From NCBI GenBank assembly GCA_020747015.1, contig JAGTJM010000013.1, forward strand, positions 558,001 to 622,000: 64,000 bases of DNA. The letters are read 5' to 3'. This stretch comes from Pyrenochaeta sp. MPI-SDFR-AT-0127 (lineage: Eukaryota; Ascomycota; Dothideomycetes; Pleosporales; Cucurbitariaceae). The stretch's first letter is position 1; the number at the start of each line of letters is the position of its first letter. The notes beneath the pieces were generated by a model. The model did no database searches and was not told the DNA's origin. It worked only from the letters and a program-made list of their open reading frames with translations. Both the position numbers and the translations under genes were made by a program. Shown in pieces: positions 12,604 through 22,542 of the stretch.

Positions 12604-14325
12604 ATGTTTTACAACCTGAGCCACACGGCGCCAATGTATGGCTCTTCACAGCCTATGCAAGTGTCACTCGTCTCGACTATATCACTCATCGGTATCGTGG
12701 TACTTGCTTACCTCGCTCTCTACTCAGAAAAGCCGCCCTTTGACCTTGTCAATGGAAAAAAAACTTTTGAGATTTCAACTCTTCGTACCAAGAAGGAGTT
12801 TATGAAAAATGCCTACAAGATAATCACGGACCGCTTTGAGAGCGTTCCGGGCAAGCCATTTCGATTGACGTCTGACTTCGGTGAGGTTACAATCCTCCCA
12901 CCTAAGTATGCCCATGAAATTCGCAATGATAATAGGTTCAGCTTCACCAAAGCGACCTATAAGGTTAGAGTTTGGTCCAAAACCCATCGTTCCTCTACAC
13001 TAATATCCATGTAGTGGTTCTACGCACATCTACCCGGATTGCAAGGGTTCAGTGCTGGTTCAAAAGAGACGCAAATCATGAAACTCGTTGCGCGACATCA
13101 GCTCACGCAGCAGTTAATGCGAGTCACAAAGGTTGTGTCTGATGAATGCGTAGCAGCGCTCCAAGACCTCTATGGTACGAGCAAAAGTTAGTGTTCCCAT
13201 TGGTAGAGCTAGAACGACCCATATGGCATGCTAAACATAGCAAAGACTGGCATGAGATTAATATGCGACAAAACAACCTTCATATGATGGCACGCGTTAC
13301 TTCCCGGATCTTTCTTGGTGAGGAGCTTTGCCGCGACCCAGACTGGCTCCGAATCACATCGACTTATTCAGTTGTGGCTTTTCGTGCGGTGGAAGAACTG
13401 AGGTTCTGGCCCTCTTTGCTAAGGCCTCTTGTTCAATGGTTTCTACCACACTGCACCGCTTCCCGAGCCCTCGTAGAAGAGGCACGTAAGCTTATCGGAC
13501 CGGTGCTCCAAAAGAGGCGTAAAGCAAAGGCTGAAGCAGCGGAAAGGGGGGAAAAGACAGAATTCAACGATGCCATCAGCTGGATCGAAGATTTGGCTCA
13601 GGAGTTCTCAGCAGAGTACGATCCAGTGTGTGCTCAGCTGTCCCTTTCGACCGCAGCTCTACACAGTACCACTGATTTCTTCACTCAAGTCACACTAGAC
13701 ATAGCGAAGGATCCTACACTCATTGAGGCTTTGCGTGCTGAGATCACGACTGTGCTTGCCAACGGGACATGGAACAAGAATTCCTTGTACAATTTAAAAT
13801 TAATGGACAGTGTGCTGAAGGAAAGTCAACGCTTAAAGCCCATCGCAGTAGGTATGGTATATTCAAAGTCCAAGGCTATTCAATCACGCTGATTCAATAC
13901 TAGCAAGTATGCGCCGCTTCACCGTAGCTGACATCACTCTTTCGGACGGTGTGAGGATTCCAAAGAACACCATGACATTGGTATCTGCACAGAGACATTG
14001 GGACGAAAAGTATTATGAAAATGCAAATACCTTCGATGGCTATCGATTTCTGCGCATGCGACAGACGCCAGGTCAGGAAAATCGCGCCCAGGTCGTCAGC
14101 GCTACCGCAGATCACATGGGCTTTGGCTTCGGGCTGCATGCTTGTCCAGGTCGATTCTTTGCAGCCGAAGAAATCAAGATTGCGTTGTCGCACATGTTGA
14201 TGAACTATGACTTCAAGCTGGTTCCAGGCTGTGATATTGAACCGCGCCGCATCGGATTTAGTTTGATGGCAAGTCCAACAGCAAAGCTTGCGGTTCGGCA
14301 CCGTCAGAGTGCATACGCTCTTTAG
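12604..14325 (+). CDS. P450-1: cytochrome P450, GA14 synthase type (P450-1, CYP68A-like)
   Basis: Exons 12604-12963, 13015-13186, 13246-13851 and 13904-14325 give 519 residues. The ATG at 12604 is the first in frame; the frame opens earlier with GTG. An N-terminal anchor (about residues 19-35) precedes a P450 with LHSTTDFF in helix I, KESQR in helix K and the haem loop FGFGLHACPG (Cys about 460). Long runs such as RAVEELR and the PIAVASMRRFT junction match Fusarium P450-1. That multifunctional enzyme carries ent-kaurenoic acid through GA12-aldehyde to GA14 (7-beta and 3-beta oxidation). Introns are 51, 59 and 52 nt. The second uses an AAG acceptor at 13245, because the nearby TAG at 13240 breaks the frame. 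It is transcribed away from cps/ks. Confidence 0.92.
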
Positions 14326-15107
14326 GAGCTACTCTAGGACCTTAAGGGAAATGGCTCATTTTAAGCAACTGATCCAGGGCTTTCGAGGGAGTTTACCGAG
14401 CTTCTTTCTTGCAAACCAATGCCACGCGTTTCGTCATTCTCACTTCTCGCCACAAATAAAGCTGTTTGTACTATTGTTTCGTACCGCTTGTCCGCGGCCC
14501 TCCAACCCAAGCCACCCACCGGATATCTTGGGTGCCTTAGTATCGCGGAATACGAGAATCTATGTGCAATAACAATCTACTTGTGACTTGGCCTCATACC
14601 CACTCCCTGTGAAATGAAAGTGTTTCTTAAGCTACAGTTCTTCATGCAGAGCTCCAGCTAGAGACTAAGGCCTTCCTTTCAGTAGAGACTTATATTAGGT
14701 AATTAAAGTAATGAGCTGTTATCTCAGGTAAAGAAAGATAAGTGAATTGAGTTGTAATTGTCCTGTCTTTCGTGTGTCTCTTGTATGTGTGGTGTGTCCT
14801 AGTAGATTTCCGGTTGAATCTCTATCCTTATGCAAACCACATGATCACACTGTGCACCGGCACAACAGTATTCTATTCACTTCTAAACCAATTAACACAC
14901 TTTTCATCTTCGTATTTAAGTAACATAATCCAGCTTTACCGTTATTATCAAAAAGAAGAAGAGACTAATGTAACTTTCTGACCTTTGATATTGTATATTC
15001 TACCTAGGAGCTAGTTACTTGACCCATCTAGAAGCCTAAATCTATGCTAGGAATCTATTTTCCTCGCCTTTCGAATCCACTATGAAGTAACCGAGCACTA
15101 CCAGCAC
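14326..15107. other. convergent spacer, right border of the gibberellin cluster
   Basis: This 782-bp AT-rich spacer lies between the convergent 3' ends of P450-1 and the SDR gene. No gene or clear repeat is seen. Confidence 0.4.
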
Positions 15108-16258
15108 TCAGATCTTTCTCCCCCACTGTAAACCCTTGACGCTTATCTTAAGGTAGTCGCGATCCGCTTCTAGGCGCGAAATGGTCTCGCTATTCGCCAA
15201 CTCTTCCACATCCCAGGAGCTGAACACATAACGGCCGTGCAAGAAGCTTGCTTCCTTGGACGCGGCCCAGACTGCAAACGCGCCGGGGAGGTTTGCTAAA
15301 AGGTTCAATGAAATTAGTTAAGATAGTCTCCAAGGGCGTTTTGTATCGAGCTGTCCTTTATGAATGCATCGTATTGATATCCGCAATAGAAAAGATGGGA
15401 GCTGCAGTGACTACGAAGATTCGTGCTGGGAGGGACTTACCATCATCGAAAGGGAACGCGTCTTTGGGAATCCCCTGCTCTTCCCATGTAGGCCCATACA
15501 CCATACCCGGGTGGTAGCTAAGAATCTGCATTTCCTCAGCGGGGATCCGATCGGCGAGGACCTGGATCATCAGGGTGCCGGTGGCCTTGGTAAGGCTGTA
15601 GGCCGGGCGTATATCCACAAGCGGATGACCACGCATGTGGATAGCGGCAGTGGAGACATTGACGAGATACTATGCGCACACCTCGTTAGCTCTTGGACCT
15701 GACGGCACGGCAGGATACGAAACCTAGGCCTACCTTTGTCTTTGGAGGTCCTTCCGAGTGCTGCTTATGGAAACGCTCCGCAAAATGGAGGGGCCCCTTC
15801 ACGTTGGCCTCGAACATGGTCCACACCTCTGCAGTGCCTATCTCGAAAATGGTCTGTGGTGGCGAGAACACAGCAGAATTGAGGACGAGCACATCCACGT
15901 GCACGCCTTCCTTCGCCAGGCCATCCCATAGACGCTGGACTTCCTCATCGTCCGTAACGTCGCAGCTCTTGGCAATGATATTGACTGCCTTCCCGGCCTG
16001 CTTCCCGGCAGACTCAAGTTCTTCTGCGGCCTCTTGGAGCTTGGATACACGGCGTCCAATGATAATGACGGTCGCGGCGGAGGCGAGGATGAAGTTCAAT
16101 GCGACGGCTTTGCCGATGCCGGTCCCGCCGCCGGTGATAAGGACAGTTTTGCCCGCCTGGCTCAGAATTGGCTTGTTAGGAGAGATTGCCGGGTATGGTT
16201 TGCTGTGGATAGTGGCGGTGAAGTCAGTGGAGGTGCCGTCGTCATTGTCAGAGGTCAT
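15108..16258 (-). CDS. short-chain dehydrogenase/reductase
   Basis: Exons 16258-15734, 15669-15441 and 15295-15108 join to 313 residues; introns are 64 and 145 nt. The Rossmann motif TGGGTGIG lies near residues 43-50. An NSA strand and a catalytic YSLTK (Tyr and Lys) follow, so it is a classical NAD(P)-dependent SDR. A long hydrophilic N-terminus precedes the fold, and there is no targeting signal. The substrate is unknown. It lies next to the gibberellin genes but is convergent to them, is richer in GC, and shares a divergent promoter with the Zn2Cys6 gene. I therefore infer a separate module. A tailoring role on gibberellins is possible but not shown. Confidence 0.88.
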
Positions 16259-16924
16259 GGTGATCTAAAGTTTGTGGAGTAGAGCTTGAGAAGTGTTGTT
16301 GCTAGGGGGGTGAAGTGTTGTGGAATGCAAAGCAGAGTAAGTACTGAATGATGATATGGATTGAAAGTCTGCGTTGGAGTCCTCTTATATATTTACACAG
16401 AGCCACCTTGTATCATCGGTGCGGAATCCTGAGAGCTAGCCCGCGGACAAGTTGGTGTCCACTTTACCCGAATATTCATAGGTTCTAGTTCGCTGCGGTC
16501 TTTTAAGTAGATCGCATTTGGGGTGCGGCTTCAAGTATATTGTCTTGTCTTGAGGGCTGAGCAATGTCTTCGCCCGTAAAGGTAATGTTGTGAAGTAGTG
16601 TAGCCATGGTGAGATGATGATCGCATGGCCTTTAAAGACTGCACTAAAACTGCAAATGCCTCTATGCCATTGGATCATGTCGCCTCGTCAATGAGAGGCT
16701 CTTTGTCCCCGATGGTGATCCTCCAGGAATGGATGTTGTCTTGCATTGCGGAGTAGGCTCCCACCGGGCGGGTTAGCGTGCGGGCGATTGTCCAATGAGC
16801 GTGGGAATGCATCTGGTTGATGACAAACAAGTACCTGTAGGATTCGCCTTGACTTCTGCCGCCGACAAGATGGCAGAACCAGTTTTGCCCTCAAAATGGG
16901 CTCCAAAAGAATTGTCCTTTGATC
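16259..16924. promoter_or_regulatory. divergent promoter, SDR and Zn2Cys6 gene
   Basis: This 666-bp spacer separates the starts of two divergent genes and likely drives both. No specific operator could be identified with confidence. Confidence 0.4.
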
Positions 16925-18187
16925 ATGCCGCCCCACACGGAAGCAAATGCCTGCAGTGCCTGCGCAAGGTCGAAGCGGAGATGCGGCAGGCAGACGCCGT
17001 CGTGCGCACGATGTGCGGCGAGCGGCAGGCCCTGCGTCTATCCGCCGTCAAGAAGCAGAGCAGCTGGCTCGTCTCGGCCATTGCTATCGGATGCGTTGAG
17101 AGGTCCGGCGCCGAGAATGGCGGATGAACTGCTCGCTGAGTTCTCGGGCATCACATCATCCTCCGCCACAAACCTGATTCCTGCAGACGACCTCATCTTG
17201 GACCTGGCATTCCCACTCATAGACAGTGACTTCGATGACCCATCGTCTCTTATTCAGACGTCCAGTGTGCCGGCGACCAAGGCAGACTGGTTCCTTGCGC
17301 CCGAGACGTGGAGGATATCCTATAAAGTAGACACCTCGGCCGCTGCGATCGTTGGCAAATCGACCATGACGGAATACGTGGCGATGGTGCGGTCTTGGTT
17401 CGAACGCTGGGTAGCCACAGGCAGCAACCCTTTTATCCATTCCCTTCTGTACAGTGCGAACTTCCCGGCGTGCGTGCAGGTTGCGTATGCCACATTGGCG
17501 AGCTATATCCACCGAACGCCCGCAAACACTGACACTGTCCTCCACATTGTAGAGGAGAGGTCCAATGATTTGCTCCGGGATTATGGGGCTGTACCGGACA
17601 GGGCTGGCGCAGCAGATTGGGCTGACGCACGGGGGCAAGATATTGATCTGTTCACGCAGTTGGCAAGGCTGCACGCGCTCATGGTCTACCAGATTATCGG
17701 CCTCTTCGACGGCGACATTCGCTCCCGCTACGTCGCTCAAGGCCATATGGCTGTCTATGATAGGTGGAACGGCAAGCTTCTCCACTCAGCCGCAAAGGCA
17801 TTCTCAAACACCCAAGCCATTGCCACACAGCTAGTCGGTTGTCTGCCAGGCCCGTCCACCTCCTTGCAGCAACAGTGGTACTTGTGGATCTTGACAGAGA
17901 GCATCCGCCGCACCTGGGTCATCGCCGCTAGCATCTCCACCGTTTTCACTATGATGCAGCAGCGCTGGGCCTCCTGCCCCGGCGGCATCATGTACACGAA
18001 CCGCAGCGGCCTTTGGAATGCCGCGAGCGCCACCGAGTGGGAGAAGCACTACATGGGAAGGGATGTGGCCTTTTTGCATCGCTTCGAGTGTGTGAGGCTC
18101 TTTGACGAAGCGGTACCTGCTGACGTTGACGAGTTTGGCACGGCCATGTTGGCCATGACTTTCAATCAAGAATTGTTAAAGCAGTAG
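16925..18187 (+). CDS. Zn2Cys6 transcription factor
   Basis: This is a single-exon gene of 420 residues. The ATG at 16925 is preferred over the upstream TTG. The zinc cluster uses Cys 10, 13, 20, 27, 30 and 37 with the basic run RSKRRC, close to the N-terminus. No coiled coil is obvious after it. The rest resembles the poorly conserved C-terminal half of regulators found beside metabolic clusters. It is divergent from the SDR, which is its most likely target. It is GC-rich compared with the flanks. Control of the gibberellin genes 3 kb away is possible, but I know of no Zn2Cys6 gene inside other fungal gibberellin clusters. Confidence 0.88.
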   Translation: MPPHTEANACSACARSKRRCGRQTPSCARCAASGRPCVYPPSRSRAAGSSRPLLSDALRGPAPRMADELLAEFSGITSSSATNLIPADDLILDLAFPLIDSDFDDPSSLIQTSSVPATKADWFLAPETWRISYKVDTSAAAIVGKSTMTEYVAMVRSWFERWVATGSNPFIHSLLYSANFPACVQVAYATLASYIHRTPANTDTVLHIVEERSNDLLRDYGAVPDRAGAADWADARGQDIDLFTQLARLHALMVYQIIGLFDGDIRSRYVAQGHMAVYDRWNGKLLHSAAKAFSNTQAIATQLVGCLPGPSTSLQQQWYLWILTESIRRTWVIAASISTVFTMMQQRWASCPGGIMYTNRSGLWNAASATEWEKHYMGRDVAFLHRFECVRLFDEAVPADVDEFGTAMLAMTFNQELLKQ

Positions 18188-18678
18188 AAGAATAGAAGCA
18201 GTATGTTATAATTACCGAGGATACGTTGCAAAGCAGCTCTACCATACATCATTACTTTACATACATTACGATTCGTTCGGAAAGCATTTTAATGCTGAAC
18301 ATACTACTGCGCATAAGTGATAGTGTAAGTATGTGAACATAAGCCAAGACTGGCTGAGGAGCAATAGAACCGAATGCTACGGGGGGATACGTCGATGCAC
18401 CCATCTTCTGCCCAGTGGAAACAACCGGATTGCTTGTTCCTCAAGCCGCATGCCCTTCAGCACTCGGATTCATGCTGGAACTGCTCGAGGTATTGCTCCT
18501 CAAATCGGATGCACTTAGATATCCATCAGTAAGCAGAATTACAGGCCCTCAAAAGCGGCAGTTAGGACCGTTCAGCGAAACGATTGACAATATGACTGAT
18601 AATGCGGTACTCGATCGGTGCAGAGTTGCTTCTGTGAATCAAGGGGTTTGGTCTAGAATAATGATATATCGACTAGAT
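18188..18678. other. convergent spacer, no gene seen
   Basis: This 491-bp region lies between the 3' ends of the Zn2Cys6 gene and the HET-ankyrin tail. Nothing is supported. Confidence 0.4.
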
Positions 18679-19176
18679 CTATGTGCTTCCGCCCGTAACC
18701 TTGCCCCCCTCATGTAGTAGCTTAATGATTGCTCGGTCTCCGTTTCGTTCCGCCAACAATAGCAGTTTCCGTCCTTCGTCCTCCTCTAAGTTCATGTCAA
18801 TCTTGCCTGTGCTAAGCAGCAGCTTAACTATTGCCTCATGCCTGTACTTTACAGCTACATGTATTGACGATTGTCCATAATAATCTGCCAAATTAACGTC
18901 GACCTTGCCTGTGTTGAGCAGTAGCTCAACTATTGCCTTATGGCCGTGCTGTACTGCTAGATATAGCGGCGCCCGCCCCTGGTTATCCTTCAAGTTTACG
19001 TCAATCTTGTCTGTGTCAAGCAGCAGCTTGATTATTGCCTCACGTTTGTGATTTGTAGCTATATGTATTGGCGACTGTCCATAGAAATCTGCCAAATTAA
19101 CGTTGACTTTGCCTATGTCGAGTAGAAGCTGAACTATAGCTGCATGGCCGTACTGTATAGCTATATCTATCGGGGT
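18679..19176 (-). pseudogene. ankyrin-repeat tail separated by an in-frame stop
   Basis: The frame of the HET-ankyrin gene continues here beyond its TAA at 19177-19179. It encodes about four to five more 33-residue ankyrin units (patterns such as GQSPIHIA and IVELLL) before a natural stop at 18679-18681. The ankyrin pattern is undamaged, so the stop is either recent, bypassed, or marks a shortened allele. The tail has no start of its own other than an internal Met at 19095. Confidence 0.75.
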
Positions 19177-19320
19177 TTATCCATTCTGGTCCCTCTGATT
19201 AACATCGACCTTGCCTGTGTTAAGTAGAAGCTGAACTATAGCCGCATAGCCGTACTGCATAGCTATATCTATCGGGGTTTGTCCATTCTGGTCACTCAGG
19301 TTAACGTCGACTTTGCCTGT
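18690..19320. repeat. 99-bp tandem repeat encoding ankyrin units
   Basis: Imperfect tandem units of 99 bp encode 33-residue ankyrin repeats on the minus strand. Two neighbouring units near 19160-19315 are nearly identical at the DNA level, including the TATATCTATCGGGGTTT block. This points to recent duplication or gene conversion within the array. Confidence 0.7.
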
Positions 19321-20568
19321 GTCGAGTAGAAACTTGACTTCTGCCTTATGCTGAGTCTCTGCCGCCCAGCATAGCAGCATTTGTGCGTGATTACCCTTCA
19401 AGCCAACAGGACTCCCGACTGTGTAGAGCAATTGGTTGATAATTCCAGTCTGTCCATTATCTATAGCCCAAACACACAACGCCTTGGCTAAGGAATCTAA
19501 ACTCTGCAAAAAAATTGACAAAGTCCATAGAGGCAAGTAGGACTGTACATTATCCCGGAATCGGAAGCCAAGAAGAAATGCAACGGTATCGCGAACGACT
19601 TCCTCCTCGGATTTTTCATAATCTGGAATCAAAATATCACTACCCGAGACATCTGATGATATATTCCGCAAGGCGTAAATAACATCTCTCGGTATAGTTG
19701 CTTCGCTCCCCTTGAACTTTTGCAACAGTGTATAAAGATCTCGGTCTTTTGTCCACCAAGAATGCTTCCTGGAAGGTCCTGGCATTATTTCTAGTACCGC
19801 TTGGCAGTGTGGGTCTGGTATGATTCCTACTATGGATGGAAAGATGGCAAAAATACGCGCGGAGACTGATTCAGCGCCACATATAATTCTAGCTGACCGT
19901 GCATTGGCAACTTCTTGAATAATCCAAACCCTTCTGAACCAAGTCCGATTTAAGAGGACTCTTAAACAGGTACCTATCAAATCGCTCCATGCATCGTCAA
20001 GTAAGGGCTGATTGTCACTTAGTAGGGACTGTGAGTTAAGCAATAGGCGCTTTACAATAACCCAAAGATTCTGCCACCGGGGATCCGAGGCTTGCCAATC
20101 GTTGCATGCATGTTCGAGTGCCTCTTTCTCTAACTGGCACATGTGGCGGAATACGAGGTCTGTCTCATAAGTAGACTGGCCTAACCAGACAACAACTTGC
20201 TCAGCTCTTTTATAGATAGACGCCATCTGTTGTACTTGATGTCCCTTTTCCATGTCATTACTCTGATTAATACAAATGGCATCGACCCATAAGATCCGAT
20301 CTCGATCTCGGTAACGCAAGCGCAGTAATGCTAGTGACAAGTTCTCTGTGACTAACATCTTTCTTTCGTTGACTTCTATTTCAGATGATTTGAATTCATC
20401 TTCCCATCTGTACGACAAAGCGTCGTACTCAATGATACTATCTTTATCATCAAGCCATGCATCGAACAGCTCGCATTGGATAGGATTATAATCCCCGTAA
20501 TAAAGTCGAACAAGCCGAAAGGAGTGGCTGTCCTGGAGGTCTATTGGCTGGTACTCAAAACGGTCCAT
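19177..20568 (-). CDS. HET-domain protein with ankyrin repeats, truncated
   Basis: I place the start at the ATG at 20568, just before the HET domain; an in-frame ATG at 20751 also exists and gives 524 residues. The HET domain shows YDALSYRWEDE and a later LWVDAICINQ block ending in VVVWLG. Ankyrin repeats follow at the C-terminus. HET proteins act in vegetative incompatibility and self/non-self cell death. The reading frame ends at TAA 19177-19179 inside a repeat where the preceding unit has CAA (Gln). No introns are needed. The upstream spacer to the amidase gene is long and empty. Confidence 0.85.
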   Translation of the reverse strand: MDRFEYQPIDLQDSHSFRLVRLYYGDYNPIQCELFDAWLDDKDSIIEYDALSYRWEDEFKSSEIEVNERKMLVTENLSLALLRLRYRDRDRILWVDAICINQSNDMEKGHQVQQMASIYKRAEQVVVWLGQSTYETDLVFRHMCQLEKEALEHACNDWQASDPRWQNLWVIVKRLLLNSQSLLSDNQPLLDDAWSDLIGTCLRVLLNRTWFRRVWIIQEVANARSARIICGAESVSARIFAIFPSIVGIIPDPHCQAVLEIMPGPSRKHSWWTKDRDLYTLLQKFKGSEATIPRDVIYALRNISSDVSGSDILIPDYEKSEEEVVRDTVAFLLGFRFRDNVQSYLPLWTLSIFLQSLDSLAKALCVWAIDNGQTGIINQLLYTVGSPVGLKGNHAQMLLCWAAETQHKAEVKFLLDTGKVDVNLSDQNGQTPIDIAMQYGYAAIVQLLLNTGKVDVNQRDQNG

Positions 20569-20751
20569 TGTCAGCTTGGGAATGTGATCTGGAACAATTA
20601 ATTGTCCTGCCTGAATCGGAGCTAGAATACTATCAGTCCTTACCATTGAATAAGAACAACAGTATGGATATACAACGTACTGGAAGTAGGGGTTTTCTAC
20701 TTTCTGGCGAAGAGTCGTACTAGCGTAAGTAAATGTCACTTTGATTGACAT

Positions 20752-22542
20752 AGATTGAAGCGAAGCGACTGGATGAAATTTGAATAGGTACGCGGGGGCA
20801 AATATAAAGGCTGTGTGATCGACTCAAAATGAAGCAGTTGCTGTATTGCTATGCGTGAAGGAATTTTGCAGGTTAAGTGTGTGCGTATCGAGTATGTGCA
20901 CTAAAGATAGGCTAATTATAACCATGTTAAATCTTATAGGTAAATAACGGGCTCTTCCGCACGACAGGTTCACATACCTTAATGAGGAAAAGCAAAGCTA
21001 GCAGTGAACATGGAATACCCCAGCTATACAGCCTATGATCCAAGATGATATGCGCTAGCTATAGGAGAGGTACCACAAGTCGGATATCTTGCAACGATGA
21101 AAAGTATGCGGCGATAAGAAGTTTGTTCAATCTTGTGATCAGCTTCAATAAGACAAGTGAAGGAAGATGCGTGTCGGCCAGGCTGAGCAAGAAATAGCTC
21201 AAGCAGGCTGAAGAGAGGGCTGTGCATTTAACTTCGAATTTCGTGAGACGTGGCTGCCTACCAGCACCTCTTGGCGACGCAAGCATGGAAAGAAGTGGAG
21301 CAAATGAACGGTGTTCGATTCTTCAAGTGGTGTGGTCAAAGGCGGGGAAAGGCTCCCTTCACATCATATTCTTTTCATGATCTACAAGCCACACTATCCG
21401 GCGTGGACAAGTGATACCACAGACAAGGAGATGCCCAGACGTTTTTGCACACTGAGATACTGCATCGCAACGTATAGAGAGCAGGAGAGAAGATGTTCTA
21501 GAAGCAGATGTGCTTCAGGGAGCGGCCGTTGCTACAGAGCGCCAATAAGCTCACCTCATGACTCTCTGCTTATCATATCTGCCATTAATTCCACCACTAC
21601 GCTCTCACTCACGGTATCTTGCTATGGCTTACCCTATCTATGTTCGCCATTGTCGAGTGAGTCGTTGTGCCTCGCCGACCCTCCGATGCCGTGCCAAGGG
21701 CACAGCAGCAAGACAACATAGGCAGTGACCACTTGCTACAATCGTGGAAATACTCTATCCATGATAGTGAAGATAATGCTGAAGGTAGGGAGATAAAGAT
21801 CGCAGAGACCAAAAGCACAAGATCCTTACACCAAGGCTTACAGTCGTCATTCAGCAACACCACAGGCCTACAGGCTGTATATGTGAGGGATCACAATGAA
21901 AGGGAACATGACAAAGTCGGGTCGATCGTCCCGGCCTACTCGATTTCCCTATCATAGAGGAAGCATTTTTTCCAAAGTTAATGGGGTGTTAGCTGCTGCG
22001 CTAGTGAGGAGTCCGCAACGATTCGAGCTCACTCGTGCTAGTCGGGCGTGTCATCGCGATTTCAGCCTTCACGGGCACGCAGGGTCCACAAGTAGCCGCA
22101 TTCAACAGCTAGTTGTGTTGTGTATTATTAGAGCACACTCGACATATTAATCGAATCCAGACAAGATCTAGTTGTCTTCCTGTCTGAATTGAGCATCAGG
22201 ACCACAAAATCATAGCCCACCTTCGCTAATTAGCAAAACTGACGTGCCTTGTTGTACGTCTGTAGAGTTGCATTTTGGTTCAGTGCGACGGCCATTCCAC
22301 CTCAATGATGCGAAATCAATGGACACCGACTTTCACAGACCTGTACCCCAACGTCCTTCGTGCGCTCATCACACCGGGCAGAAGCGGGGTACGTATTTGC
22401 AGGCCGTGCGTCCCGGCCGTATATCAAGCAGGTTGAGACGCGTATATGCAGCTACAAGTATCGCCGTGCCCGCGTCTAAAGGATACTTTCAGGTTCCTTC
22501 CATGGTCTTGCTAGCACCTTCATCGACGCGACAGCCTCTGTG
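20752..22542. other. long empty spacer
   Basis: This 1.8-kb region lies between the divergent HET-ankyrin and amidase genes. Open frames are short and without recognisable domains. It should hold both promoters. I see no mobile-element ends. Confidence 0.4.

Noticed and set aside
13146..13189. Possible frameshift in P450-1 after the second exon
   Set aside because: The frame break with the TAG acceptor disappears when the AAG acceptor at 13245 is used; the resulting protein has the expected spacing.
16795..17127. Plus-strand frame overlapping the zinc cluster start of the regulator
   Set aside because: It is out of frame with the clear Zn2Cys6 motif and has no domain of its own.
20752..22542. 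Search for a transposon in the long spacer
   Set aside because: No terminal inverted repeats, target duplications or transposase-like frames were visible by eye.
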